Below, in pieces: positions 24,662 to 37,590 of a stretch of 64,000 bases of DNA. Location of the stretch: positions 47,122,214 to 47,186,213 of the forward strand of contig JAAALK010000286.1 of NCBI GenBank assembly GCA_019279435.1. Direction: 5' to 3'. Origin of the DNA: Zizania palustris. Taxonomy: Eukaryota > Streptophyta > Magnoliopsida > Poales > Poaceae. Both the position numbers and the translations under genes were made by a program. Each line of letters starts with the position of its first letter. Position 1 is the first letter of the stretch. The notes under the pieces were generated by a model that ran no database searches, was not told where the DNA came from, and saw only the letters and a list, made by a program, of their open reading frames with translations.

Positions 24662-25051
24662 GATCAGTTGTAATGTCTTGAGACTTTGTGTTTGTGAACA
24701 ACTGTTTTATGTGCTCAATTGTGCGTGTGAGCAACTATGTTTGTCAACAGACCATGTCTGATGGTGAAAATTGTCTGTGAGACTTATGTTATTTGTAATC
24801 TGTGAAACTTATGTTCAGTTTAATCTATGTGAGACTTATGTTATGGTATGTTTAATTTGTGAGACTTATGTTATGTCTGTTGCACCTTTTAAGAGTCATC
24901 CCTTGGACAGATACAATGCACAAAAGAGAATCTGGGCTGCACATTTTTGTATCACATAGATAATGTCTAAGTCCATCAAGTAGTACTGGAACCACCAAAA
25001 TGACAAAATGTCATAACATTTCAAAGACTGTCATAACATTACAACACATGT

Positions 25052-25608
25052 TCACTTCAGAATTACACAAACTAAAATACCAATAAGGACACCTACAACT
25101 AAGGCAAGCAAAATTATATTTTTCCCAATAAAGAACTGCTGCTTTAGCTCTACTATATGTTGCTTCACTTCAGAAATCTCCAGGCTCAATTTTTGAAAAT
25201 CTTGCCTCCACTCTTGCCTTGTGCTGACCTCGGTCCAATCTTGATGTTCACCACCAACATATTTTTGCTTCTGTTGCTACACACGCAAAAACTTCACATA
25301 GTCGGCATGCCACCAAAAATAGGAACAAGTATCATCGTTCTGTGCAAAGAGAATACAAACTGAGTACAAAGGAAGATAATGTATGCCAGTATGCCAAAAC
25401 AACACTGAAATAAAAACAAAAGAGCTCTAACCTGGAAATTATTCGGGCACTTGTAGAAAACCCAGTTAAATGTTTCTGCTCGCTTACTCCGAAGCTTAAC
25501 CATAGGAATGCAGCACTGCGGGCAATCAATAAGTTCAAGATTCTCACCTTGATTGGTGCTCCTGATGCCCGTTGCCGAGTGGCTCATTCCAGATGCATGC
25601 GTGGGCAT
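25052..25608 (-). pseudogene. GRF-type zinc-finger protein with C-terminal membrane segment, one stop codon
   Basis: Two exons on the minus strand, 25432-25608 and 25052-25339, joined GT-AG in phase 0. Exon 1 gives 59 residues from an ATG at 25608, with CPQC (29-32) and FYKCPNN (C54). Exon 2 opens NDDTCSYFWW, completing a GRF-like zinc-binding pattern, and ends with a hydrophobic segment (about NIILLALVVGVLIGILVC), as in many small plant GRF proteins. An in-frame TAG at 25277-25279 cuts it after residue 79. It lies inside the MULE, tail to tail with the transposase gene. It may be the element's second gene or a captured host gene; the family is common near grass MULEs as far as I recall. Confidence 0.8.
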
Positions 25609-25994
25609 TTCTAGGGTTAGGGTTCCAGAGAAGGGGAATGAGAAGGGGAAAGAATGGGGAATCGTCGCTGGAAAAGAATCGTCGCTGGGGAATAGCTTGA
25701 GCGCGCTAGGGTTCGTCGCTGGGATTCGGCGGGAGGTCACGGGAATGGGGGAATCGCTGTAGCGCGCGTCGGGATGGAGTAATGAATGGCTTGTAACCGT
25801 TGCAGGGGTAGTAATGGCAATACGAAACTGTAGATGCCTGCAGGTGGCCCCGTCGACGTTGCACGTGTAAAAAATGGCTCACGGGACAGAATCTGAAATT
25901 TGTAATGGCATACAGGACAATATGAAAATAGTAATGGCATTTCGTTCGCTTTCGCAAATAACGGTGGCATGGATGCTATTAACCCTTCTTTGAA

Positions 25995-27640
25995 ATGGCC
26001 CGCCGTGTTTGCAACGAAACTCTACTACAAAATCGAAATTAGCTAAAAAATTTAAAAGTCATTTACCAATAACAAAATAGTATTACCGAGTGATAAGTAA
26101 GAAATAGTAATACGTAATCTCTCCGTTTCCCAATATAAGTATTTTTAGCCATGCTTATATTTATGGATATCTGTTTTGTATTTATGTATAGGTTCATTAG
26201 TATTCGTATAAATCTAGGCGATAGCAACTGGAGTCTGGAGCCACAGGCCACAACACGCCTTGCATCAAACAATTTCCAGACAGCGTTCAGCTAAAGAAAT
26301 ACCAAATCACATAGTCACAGAGCCATGTCTAATTGTCTGGTAACAAATCCAAATGAACACAATGTAAGAACAAAGCATGCGGCACGCTGCAATGCAGCAT
26401 GTCATAGATCTTTGAAATTTAAAGTAGGTTGTGGTTCTGTACTCTGTAGCTCTGCAAAGCAGTTCTCTATTCTTTTTCTCGGCTATCACAACTATGTTTG
26501 CCATACAGGTTATGTTGCGATTCTATATTCTCACAAAGTGGAGGTCATTTTTGAACATGTTCTATGTCGGCTTGAACATTATTTGTGATGCTTGCCTTAG
26601 ATAGCAGATTCAGATGCTAGCATTTTCGAATACTGAAGGATTTGTAAGGTTTCGGTGGCGATCTTTAAGTTTGAATTCATTTAGTAAAATTTAAAAGTAG
26701 CTGTAGGTCCTGCCTATTGCGAAGTTCAAACGGTTGGTTTTATTGTAAAGACGACCTTCTTGTTTAATAGCCATTGGGCACATATGTACAATTGATTAAG
26801 TCAAGGTTCATAAATTTCACCAGGAAAGTACCGTTTTAAAAGTTCTCATATGATTAGTGTTTACTCTGCATTTGTATTGCAGGATTTTTGCCGTGCTGTA
26901 CACTACCGTCAGAACCAGCTGAAAATCAGGCATGGATGAAAGAACATGACAAACTGCTATACGGAGTTGTCAGATATACACAATTATTTGCAAATGCTTC
27001 CTTCCAAAACTGATGGTTTGGGAACTGGCAGTAGACTCATTATCATAATATCATCATCTCATGTAGGGGTTGCCAGGTGTTTCTTTTGGAGCAATCGTGT
27101 GCAAAACCCTTCAAAATTCCTTTTTCCAAGATGAAGAAACCCTTGCATGCAAACTAAAGCACATATGCATGGTTACTATGTTACTGAGTCCGCTTTCTCA
27201 CACGAATAACACAATGGTGTAAGATGTAACTCGTCGAGAGAGATAATATCCTAACAATTTAAATGATCAACCTCTACATTTACGGTTCACGGACATAAAA
27301 GACAGTACTATCAGACAACAGCATGCTGCAGATACCACCCATATAGGGGACCAGGGGTACAAAAGATTTGAACAACATAAAGAAAATGATGTTAGAGGAA
27401 GAACATTTCTATAGAAGAATAGGCCGAGCATGCCCATTCAGAGGATAGGGATGTACACATGTCATGAGTAGCTACAATTCAGCAGCCTTACCCAGTAAAA
27501 AAAAAAGAAATTAGCAGATGTGAGCAGCTAACTCGGTATGTCCAACCGACACAAGTTTGTAAGCTGCAATGCATATTCATCATCATCCTTTGAAGGTGAC
27601 ACGGGCATCATATCAGCAGCTTAATAGCATAGACAACTTT
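25995..27640. other. Intergenic, no gene seen
   Basis: The distal (right) part is probably the 3' UTR of membralin. A fragment at about 26118-26160 (CTCTCCGTTTCCCAATATAA) resembles a Stowaway MITE end. Other frames are short with no recognisable domain. Confidence 0.4.
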
Positions 27641-27762
27641 CGCCCAATCACACTTCACTGTCATTTCGTCTTCAATCCCCTCCAATTTCATATTTGTGTT
27701 CCGCCCAATCTCCCTCCACTGTCATTTTGTCTTCAATCCCCTCCAATTTCATATTTGTGTTT
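27641..27762 (-). repeat. 61-bp tandem duplication directly after the membralin stop codon
   Basis: Copies 27641-27701 and 27702-27762 differ at only a few bases (cgcccaatc...tttgtgtt). The second copy ends exactly beside the membralin stop codon (27763-27765), so the duplication lies in the 3' UTR. Confidence 0.85.
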
Positions 27763-30700
27763 CTACGTCTCCTGATAATTTTCATTTCGAGGTGGATCAG
27801 TGTAATCTTGACCATGACCACGGACATCTCGGAACATAGAGAAGAAAGATACTATGCCATCAGAAGCTCCGCCTCCTAACAACCACAACAAAAGGGAACC
27901 AAATGGATTCAAAGAACCAGATCCTGCAGGAGCATTGCCAGGTTGCTGAGGGTTTTGTTCTTGATAGGGCAGAGGGTTGTTGGGTGCTGTCTCAGCATTA
28001 TCAATTGGTTGGCCATCTTGTTGGTTCCTGCTAGGCTCATCTGGAACCAGTAGGGCATCTGCTCCACGAGCAGCACCAAGGCCCACATTCATTGTGCCAG
28101 GGTCCCTCATGTTTACCCTTGCAATATGTAATGTTGATGTATAGATGGTTGATGAAGTAATCTGAACACCAGTTTGTTGGTGAATGTGAGCTCGGCTCCT
28201 AATGAATCTCTGAAGGGCTGGTACCTACATCACCACAAGCCAATCTGAAGTAAATATCATGCACCGCATGGAGAAGTTTGCACTGCTGAACATGCGTTAT
28301 ATAATCTGTTCTCTACTTGTGTGAACCCTCATCTATTTCCTCAGTGAATTGACTATTTAGATGATATTCCAGTTTAATAAATGAAAGTGAAAGGCTGGCT
28401 GACGGCAACACATCCGAAGCAGTGTTCCAAAACTAGAAATGGCATAATGCAAAACATCCAAGTGGACAATGTAAAATAAATTTTAGATGCCAAAGCAATA
28501 AAATAAGGAGTAATAACTAGTAGGTAGTAAGTCCAAACTAAATAACAGAAAACACAAAGGTTAAAATGTATATTAGTGTACCTCGAAGCGGTTCCAAAAA
28601 TACAAAATTAGATGTTGCATGAACGCGGCAGTAGCAGAAAAAGCCAGGTAGGAGAAGCCTGACAGTATACAGCAATATGCAAGTCATATATCAATAGGAC
28701 ATTCCCATTAGTTTATCAATATAAGTTAACCAAAAACCATATGTAGCCATACCATAAGTGTACGAGAAGAAGTATATGTGGAAAACCAAGAAATATAGCA
28801 AGAAAAAGCGCGGGAAGAACTGCATTGATATTGATGTCCGCACACTGCAAAGGATGAAAACTTCAACAAAATCAAGATTAACTCAATTCGCTATGCACAT
28901 CAATAATTCTATAAATGCATGCTTGCAACTGTTAAGTGAACCTATATTATGCTCAATTGCATATTTATTCTACTTATTGTTATCAAATTTCCCACTATAT
29001 GAACAAATCTTATTTTTGTTTTCTCACAATCTCACATGTATAATTTAGCAGGATGGCCTTTTCACAATTCACAGTACAGTAATCTCACACGGTGTTACAA
29101 AAATCAATGATCAGTAGCTACTCAGACAGCCAAGGAGTAGTGATTAATCGATTAATCGGGGATTAACTGAATATAGTTCTAGTCCTTCCTAGGGGTACTA
29201 AAAACCTTATGAATTGGTAACCAATAGACAAACATACCCGGTCTGTCCCATGAGCACCCATGACACATGCTGCATGCTAGTGGCGAAAGGGGGGTATGAC
29301 TAGGTTTATTCTTTCCTCTCTCACTATGTGTCTCCTCTCCTATCCTCGCCGCATCACCGTCACCACCGTAAGGATGAAGCATGACCATAACAAGCCTGTT
29401 TGCCACCGCGCTAGCATGTACATACAATAATGAGTAGGAGTGGTGATGGCAGACCAGAGCAAGGGTGGCGCTAGCAAATTTGAGCAAGGGCGGTGCCAAC
29501 AGACCAGAGCGGGGGTGGTGCCGGCGAGTCTGAGCAGGCGGTGACACGAGGCTAGCACTAGCGGCAGCGCGGGCGGATCTAAGCAGACAATGGTACAAGG
29601 ATGATGCTAGCAACGGCGGGAGGCCAACGCGGGTGATAGGGATGTTAGTGGGTACCCAATACCAGTTTACCCATGGGTAAATACTTTATTAGGGGATGGG
29701 TATGGAGAAAAATTGATACCCATGGGTATATAAATGGGGAAAAATCATACACGTCAGGTAAATTGGTGCACCCATCGGAAAGAAATACTCATATCAATTT
29801 ACCTGTATACCCATATTTTAAGTGGGCCAAAATGAAAAGGTCCAAAATCAACCCAACACCTAACAACAAACCTTAAAACTCATATGCTCTCTTCTCATTT
29901 CCTTATGCTCTCTTCTCCAGCTCTCCTGCTCATTCCCCCTCTCACTCAACAGCTCCCACGTGAGCGTGCGGCCCACCGGCCCACTACCACTCCAGTGCGG
30001 CACGTCGTCGGCCGTCGGCTGCCTCCTGCTCCTGTCGTCAGCCCATCAGCCTTTCCGTCTCTGCCGGTTTTGTGTGCTGTTGTATTTTGGATATGGGTAC
30101 CCATCGAGTATCAAATACTCGTACGGGTAAGGGTATGGTTTCCTTCAGTCGAGTACAGGTACAAACAGACAGTACAGTATTTTGCCCGTTGCCATCCCTA
30201 GCGGGTGACAGTCACCAGATCTACTCCAACAACAGGACGACACAAGGGGAACATTGGTGCAGAGGAAAGAAGTGACCAACCCCAGTGCCTGCCTTTTATA
30301 CCGTCAATTAATCAGGTAGTCAAGTTGACCATGTGATTAATCGGTTGGCCGATTCTAATATTCTTGATGTTTAGACTTGAGAGTCCTTGGATGCAAATTA
30401 TTGACATTTTGGCTAGCAAGAGTCTAAGAGATCACTTTGGACTAAAATACCCCTGCATGCAAACTCATTATTGTGCCCGTCTTCCCGTAGAGAGTATAGT
30501 ATTATTGATTGCCTTCTTCTATGCAGAGTACTAGCACATGCGCATGAGAGGGTACTACTCGTGCAGCAGGACGATGTGAGGACTGAGGACCGGAGTCATC
30601 AAGCAGCTTGTGCAGGTTGTCAACACCACAGCAGCGCCAAATTATGCAGCAAGTCCAGTAGTCCACAGTTGTGAGCAAAAACCAAGCGTGTGAAGGACAA

Positions 30701-33700
30701 AAATGAGCATGAGAAAAAAGGTCATGCAGCCCACGCACACGAAGGAAAAGCACGTGAGAGCATCTTCAGCAGCTCCCCTAAAACTCATCCCCTATACTTC
30801 ACATATAGGGGATGACCCTAAAAGATTCCACTCCTATACAACTTCGGTCTCCAGCAGCTTCCCTAAAATTCATTCCCTATATTTTTGAATCCTCTATTTT
30901 ATTATTATCTAACAATAAAAATTCTAACGACTATATTTTCAACGGCTATATCTCTAACATATATACTATTATGTATAATCATTATTGTTATTGACGATTG
31001 ATAAATTTTTTATTATCATTCAACGGTAAAAATTACAACGGTTATATTTTCAACAACTATATTTTCGTTGTGAATTTTTATTTTTTTCATAAATAAATAA
31101 ATATCCTATAATTAGTCTAAATAGTTAATCTCAAAAATATCTTAAAATTATAAAGAAAATAAATTTTCCTTTTAATTTTAATTTTTAATTTTTCTTTTTT
31201 CTCTTTTCTTTTCTCTTTTCTTTTTTCCTTCTCTTCTTTCTCTTTTTTCCTTTCTTTTTTTCTTTCTTTCTCCCTGGATAGGGGGAGGAGAGAGATTCCC
31301 CAGATTTGGGGGATGAGGAGAGAGGAGTAGGGGATGAGATAGGGTAGGGGATGGAATAGGGAATCTGCTGAAGGGTGGATTTTAGACCAAATACCCTAAA
31401 TTTAACTATAGGGGATGATATAGGGCATCTGCTGCTGCTGGAGATGCTCTGAGCAAAAAAAAAAGCATGCAGCAATGCAGCGCACAAAGGAAAAAATATA
31501 CTCATACTAGGATTCAAACTCAAACACTTAAGCTTTAAAAGCTGGCAGCTGTAACCACAAGGCTCAAGAGAGAATATGGATTATGATGTCACACAACTGT
31601 ATTTAATATGGGTAAAACAGGAAATAGACACCCTATTTAATTAGTTCTTGGTATGTGAGATTATGTCCAAAATGTCAATAAATATGGAACAGAAGGGAGT
31701 AATAGTGAAGCATTCCAGCAATTCGTACATAGAAACATTACCTGATCATTGTGAATAGCTCACATAACCATACAAGAGTCAAAACTAGAAATGCAAGCAA
31801 CCTATCATCATATAACTCAAAAAGAAAAAAACAGGATCCCAATCATTATCTGCAAATATCAAAACAAATAAATTATTAAGTTATGAGAAATTTGATGACT
31901 ATACAACGAAACAGACACAAATGTCGCTTGTTAAGAAGAAAATTCTCATACTGGAACAAAACCAATGATTCGATGACATGGACAAATATCAATTGAAATG
32001 TGGGAAGATGGTGACGTGCATGATGTTGAAGCTGCACTGAAAATTTTAATGAAGAGAACAAGTATTATTTATTACCATGAGATAATAATAAGTCAAGCAT
32101 CTATCAGGCCTAAGGAAAAATCTACAGTAAGAAACACAAACCTGTGAACCTAAGCATGCGGGATTGTGTCTCTCTCAGGGTAAATGAAACAGACATGGTT
32201 GTTGTGAAGAAAACAAAGAGTGACATTAGAAGTACGCCACATTTCGTCACAAAGTAATCTGCAGCGTAAAAGTTGCAATACAACTGATTTTATACACTGA
32301 AGTGAAACTCGATTACTGTAAGATGTGAAAGGCAACCAGATAGAATTATCACGTCACGTGGCATGTTAGCCATCAGAATCATCATGTATAAATTTATAAG
32401 ACATCAAAACCACTAATAGATGAATACATCATAGTGTATTCATTGATTTCATTCAAGTGAATATTTGAGAGAACAAAGTTTGTAAAATAAGAACTATACA
32501 AACCTCCAAATCTTGTCGGACCTGCTGGGGGTTCATGCCCATAACTAAGATCATAAAGCTCCTTTGTTTGAAAGTTGTATAAATAGCCTGAATATGAAAC
32601 CAAATACAAAATAGGTAGTCTATAAAGGGTCATAGTAAGAAACACTTAGCTAACAACTGAGATTTAACATGCTTCCAAGCAAATCCAGTTGGTTAATAAT
32701 AGGTTTTCTTCTTTTTTACCAACTAAGGTTGTGACAATTCACAATTGTGCAACATAACATCCTGATAGTTAAGGCCAGAAAAAGAAAAATCATATCAGAA
32801 GTGTACCATGACCAGGAGAGTTCACTAAGCTGTTTGTAAGTATAGTGTCATAGCCAACAATGCTGTTTATTAGAAGCTGTTGCCACCTGAAAGGGGAGAA
32901 AGGAGGAGAAATTGGATAGTGTAAGAATGAAGCAACTGAGTAGCTGACATGAACAAACCTATGGACCACTATGGCATCCCACACATGCCCCCTACGGAAG
33001 CAAAATGAAATAAAACAGAAATAATGGAAAATATTGTTTACATTTATCCTGTGTTATATGAAATTGGGCACATGTTCCAACTATTTGGGTACAAGAGCAA
33101 CAAAAAACAGAGATCAAGTTCAATTCAAGATGAAAACAATTAGACCTGCCAACACAACAATGTTGCCAAACATGTACTTGTAGGGCAGGAATCAGGACAT
33201 AAAAGTTAGAATTTAGCATGAACTAGAAATGTGTGCACAAGTGGAAACTTTCGGAGAGACATGTATTGTGATATGCCCAATAAAAGGAGCAAGTACTCGA
33301 CACTAACCTATTTCCAAAGCAAGGATTTCGAGCAGAAATTGTGATATTTATCGTCCGGACACCATGACGAAGTTTGGCCCCTTCTGAAAGCAAGAAATAT
33401 CCCTGCAGGGAAGAAGGAAATATATAAGAAAGTTCCTGATGTGAATGATAGTCGAATTACAACTTCAGTCATTTTCAGCAAAAGTTGATCCTTAATCTTC
33501 TAGGATGTTCATCCAAAAGTAGTTAAGCAGCACACTATAGCAAACACAAGTGGCTAGGTAAATAAGTGATATCAATATGCCAAGATTAACATTACCTTTT
33601 CCACACCATATAAATAGGTCGGTTCAAATGCTTTGCTTCGTCTCTCAAACCACTGCACTGTAATAATAAACAACACATCCTAGCGAGAAGTTAGAGAAAA

Positions 33701-36098
33701 TGAATTATGGGAATTTGCAGCAAAGGACAAAGTTAAGGAAAAAACATGTAGGCAGTAGGCACCATATAGGATGAGGAACTAGATCATATGACCAATTTAC
33801 AGTAAGACACAAACATTACCTATTGTTGAAATAAGATGATCCATGCTTGGTAATTGAATATTCTTAATGGTATGGAGGAAGTCATTCCAATTTGATTTGA
33901 ACTGTTGTTAAAATAATAAAGTAAAATAGCAATCAGTGGAGAAAATAAGTGTTTGTTTTACTAATTAAACAATACATTAAAATCAGCATCACAGAATCAT
34001 GAAAGAGTAACTCTATCAAAATAAACCTTATTTCACTGTGTGGGATTCAGCATTCCTTAATACAAAACTTGATGGATAATGTTCATATTTGTAAGAAAAA
34101 TAATGATCAACTTCTTACCATTAACTGAAAAGTACTATCTAAAAGTTGTTTCATATTTCTCCAGAACGAAACAACACGAAAGTACCGCTTTCTGAAAAAA
34201 TGCAGCACTGCTGCTTTAAATGATTCTTTTGCAGATAATGGATGGAATGCAGAACCCTCATCAGTTGCCTTCAAGTCAGATACTCCTGAAGTGGGTGTGG
34301 TAACAGTTGTGTCAACTACATTCTCTGGTTGTGGTTCAAATTCCTTGTCTCCCTTCCAAGTTCTAAACATAATCTTACTCCTTCGAGCTCCAGGACTAAC
34401 CCAAGTTGACCAAAACTTAGATGCCAAAATATTTAGCTTATCACCATTGGCCTCAAGAATTTTCTCAGCTGAACGCCCCAGGTTTTGGAGATCCATAATG
34501 TAAGATGCACCTTTGCTAATCCATAGCCCCCCACTGACTATCTACAATTTGAAAGAAGAAAACAAGTTACAAATCATACAAATAGAAAATATGAATTGGT
34601 ACTGAAAACAGGGAAAATCAGAAGGAATGTTATCACACGGGAGTTCCAAATGAAAAAGGGGACAAAATGATCAACAGACTTCACAGATAACAAAAAAATA
34701 TTTAAAAATGTAATGGCAAACAAGAATGGGTACCTTGATTTGGACAATCTGTGCTTCACCAAATTCGGTCCCAGAAAACTCACTTGAACAGCCCGGCTTC
34801 ACATGCATAAGACAACTCAAAGTTGTGAGGCTACATATACGCACTAGACAATTATGGATTGAAAAGTTTTTTAAAAAAAAGCACCAGATAAAATGGTTTG
34901 GTATTCTTATTTTTTATTTCAAATCCAGGGTACTGTGTTTTTCGGCTAGCCTGGAGACAGCTTTCAGCATATACAAAGATATAAACAAGATTTTCTTGAA
35001 GATTAGGGTAGTTGCTGCACTTGCAAGGTATAAATTATGATGTGTGCACGTTGTAGTATACTTACAAACATGTCATTGCATGGTTTATCAACCACCTATT
35101 TTGCTCTAGTTTCCATGTGCTACTAAATCAATTGCACAAGGATCAGCAAACAGGTACTCTGGATGCATTCAAACTAGCTTTCAGTAACTCAATGAGACAA
35201 AAAATGATATCATGTTAACATAAACGCATTCCTAGAGGGTGTCTGTATGATCTTGTTCATTTAATAGGAGGGCACCACTATGTTAACTAATTAATAGGAC
35301 AGCAATACTTGACACTTTTTCATCTTGATATGTTCAAACTATAGCAGAAATCATAAGTGAATTCATACACATTCAAGAAGCACTTTTCCTATCTCAAAGA
35401 TTTAATAGGAAAGCTGGCATTCCCTAGTTTGCAGGATATTGGGACTATTCTGAACGAGCCATAGCAGAGAACAAGCTAAACCTAGAACATGCCGATTTGA
35501 GCAGTAGCATAGGACAAGCTCAACCTAGAACAGATTGAATTTAAAATAATCCTTTCCGATGAGGAGCCCTGCTGGAGCAAGTTAGAATGCATGGTGGTCA
35601 GGGGAGAGCAAATCAAAATTACTATTACATCAGAACGGAAGAGGAAGTTCAAATTGTAACTGTTTCCTATTCACCATCTAAGCTAGACTAGTCCATCAAC
35701 AATTATCCAAGTAAATATATCCGAGACAAACCTAGTTGCGGGAGACTTTGCCACGGAATGTCAGCACAGAATCGAAACGTTAGCACAGCATGGAATTGGC
35801 AACGCCTAGCACCGCCAAACCAGATAACAGCGGTTTGCACGAATTCCCATTCCAATTATAGGTAGCGATTGGTCAAGCAGAAGCCCGACCACGCACGTTG
35901 TGCAAGCGACCACAGAAGGACGAGGGGGCTCACCTGCTGCACGAAGTTGGTGTGCATGACGACGATTAGGCAGAAGAGCGCGACGGCACCGGCGAGGTAG
36001 AGGTACTCGAGCGCGAGGCGGATCCGCGGCGTGAGCAGCTGCGACAGCATCCCGGAGAGCCGCGCGTGCACCCGCAGGAACGTCTGCTCCGGATCCAT
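27763..36098 (-). CDS. Membralin (TMEM259 family), 14 exons, two single-base shifts
   Basis: Exons (minus): 35934-36098, 34734-34796, 34119-34541, 33820-33901, 33596-33657, 33308-33402, 32807-32886, 32504-32587, 32142-32258, 31952-32036, 31742-31849, 28753-28844, 28582-28658, 27763-28224. All have GT-AG borders. The model sums to 1995 nt (665 codons with stop). Membralin is a multi-pass ER membrane protein; in animals it acts in ER-associated degradation. Seen: the first TM segment in exon 1 (YLYLAGAVALFCLIVVMH), the family block CFGN-R-WQQLLIN-(S)-IVGYDTIL across exons 6-7, TM segments in exon 9 (GVLLMSLFVFFTTT) and exons 12-13, and a Pro/Gln-rich tail. Exon 10 is one base short (near 31958-31962, where family members read LVFVP or LVLVP) and exon 11 has one T too many in a T7 run (31824-31830). 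As spliced, a stop follows at the exon junction. All other exons read cleanly, so this is assembly error, recent damage or altered splicing. Confidence 0.9.
29130..30370. mobile_element. ATTAATCGG repeat block, second copy
   Basis: Ends carry GATTAATCG words in opposite orientation, and the core (about 29330-29630) has GC-rich frames like those at 8950-9250. It is interrupted by a hAT element. Limits and class are uncertain because no clean duplication was found. Confidence 0.4.
29637..30200. mobile_element. Ac-like hAT element with GGGTA subterminal words
   Basis: It begins TAGGGATG and ends CATCCCTA, with GCGGGTGA duplicated exactly on both sides (29629-29636, 30201-30208). Subterminal DNA is full of GGGTACCC, GGGTATGG and their inverses. 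564 bp, with no transposase. Confidence 0.93.
30758..31449. mobile_element. MITE, GAGCATC family, copy 4 (long form)
   Basis: Left end GAGCATCTTCAGCAGCTCC; right end reads GAGCATCTCCAGCAGCAGC on the other strand. TGA flanks both sides (30755-30757, 31450-31452). 692 bp, including a long CTTTTTC-type pyrimidine tract (31180-31275). Confidence 0.82.
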
Positions 36099-37099
36099 CC
36101 CCCTCCCGCCCACGGCCGGCGCCGACGAGGACGACCACCCCCAAATCCTAACCCGCGCACCGCCGCGGTCCTCCAGCCCTCCCCCCTCCCCCTTCCCCCC
36201 TCCTCGCCGAAGGAAGAAGGAAGTTTCGATGCCGGGAGCTCCGGAGCTCGATCCCCCCCGCCTGGCCGCGCCCCCGTGTGGGTTTCCGATAGAAAATAAA
36301 ATTCGGAGAATTGGGGATTCGAATTTCTCGTGGCCGCAGTACAACTTGTAGTCTTGTACGCGTGTGATGTGCGTGTGTTTTAATACGTTTCGCTTTCCCC
36401 CCTCACCTGTCCCCACTCTTTCTTGGGGAATGGGCCAAGCGGCCGGGGCCCGGGGGCACGCAGGAAATTTTTCTCGCCTCTGGCGCCGGCACGTTGGTTG
36501 CCTGGGTATTACCAGATGTTTCAGTTTTTAAAGGGTTTATTAAACCGGACGATGATAATAATTTATTAATAATCGACTGGCTTATGAGTGAGGTTTAGTG
36601 TGTGTGTAACTATTGTTTTATAAAATCTAGATCTAATAGAGAATAGAGAATACACAATGTTTTAGTGGAATTGAACAAGACTCCATTAGCTTACTTTCAA
36701 TATTCTAAGTTTTAGAATTTATGTTTTTTTATCTTAGACATAAATTCAACTATTAAAGAATTTCAAAAGAAAAACATTGATACTACGAGAAATTACTTGG
36801 AAGACATTCTTACATGTGATATCTGTCAACTTATCAAACATGGAAATGTAAGCCTCACCCATTTATTAACAGGGGAATAGTGCCCTAGTTCAGATGTGTG
36901 TTAGGATTGGGGAAATCTAGAGTATCGAGAAAGACCCCTAGTGCCCTAAGATTCTATAATATTCTAGAGAGACCCCTTGAGGCCTTGACAAAACAGTATC
37001 GAGAAAGATATAAAAAAGTTTTAGGAAATTTAGAGTTGTATACATGGACCCATTAGCCCGTTTGCAGGTTTGCAGCCCAAGTAGCCAATTCTTGATTCG
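36099..37099. promoter_or_regulatory. Upstream region of membralin
   Basis: The first 350 bp are GC-rich with C-runs on the plus strand and should hold the 5' leader and proximal promoter. The frames overlapping 36031-36351 are biased and not credible genes. No clear TATA box was seen. Beyond about 36500 the DNA is AT-rich with no feature. Confidence 0.4.
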
Positions 37100-37102
37100 T
37101 TA

Positions 37103-37587
37103 GGGGGCGTTTGGTTGCAGGCTCAGTCAGACTCATGATGCAAGATTTGTTTGGTTGGTTGTCTGTACGAGTGTATGAGTCTGGCTCATCGGATACAAAA
37201 GGCGAACCTCAGTATGGTTCCACAGAACGAGAATGAAATCCGTTTCTGGCTGGCCTGACTCAAGTGGTGAAGTAATTAATAATGTATTAGTACATGATTA
37301 ACATATATTAAATGATAATAATGCATTTTAAATAATATTAAGAACTATAAGATGGATTAATAATTATAACAAAATAGTTGTACATAACAAATGCTATTTG
37401 ATTAATTTTTGATTAATTTTTATTTTACGCAATGTATTTACATGTGAGTAACCAAACAACATCTCACGTTGATCAGGTTAAACAGATGTAGACAACCAAA
37501 CAAACATATATCACATACACCGAGCCTATCTGAGTTGAACCCGACACATCACAATGGGCAGGCAAATACAAGCAACCAAACGCCCTC
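37103..37587. mobile_element. MITE with GGGGGCGTTTGGTTGC ends
   Basis: Left end GGGGGCGTTTGGTTGC; right end GCAACCAAACGCCCTC is inverted to it. TTA stands on the left and TAA on the right, so either TA alone was duplicated or one side mutated. 485 bp, non-coding. It directly touches the next element. Confidence 0.7.
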
Positions 37588-37590
37588 TAA

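Larger units (their letters stand above)
21439..25985 (+). mobile_element. Mutator-like element (MULE) with long terminal inverted repeats
   Basis: The ends GGGTTAATAGCATCCATGCC and its inverse begin terminal repeats of about 285 bp (21439-21725 and about 25701-25985) that are nearly identical. TTCTTTGAA is duplicated exactly on both sides (21430-21438, 25986-25994), the 9-bp duplication diagnostic of Mutator elements. The 4547-bp element carries a MURA-type transposase relic on the plus strand and a GRF zinc-finger relic on the minus strand, arranged convergently. A near-repeat of about 115 bp (21772 and 21887) duplicates the first coding exon. Confidence 0.96.
28845..31741 (-). other. Membralin intron 11, loaded with transposons
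   Basis: 2897 bp, far longer than the neighbouring introns. It holds a repeat block with ATTAATCGG words (about 29130-30370, related to 8770-9930), a hAT element inside that block (29637-30200) and a GAGCATC-family MITE (30758-31449). The splice sites at both ends remain good. Confidence 0.8.

Noticed and set aside
31185..31523. Lys-rich minus-strand frame
   Set aside because: Translation of a CTTTTTC-type pyrimidine tract inside a MITE.
32790..33219. Minus-strand frames reading on from membralin exon 7 into introns
   Set aside because: They cross good splice sites into intron DNA; the spliced frame continues the conserved protein.
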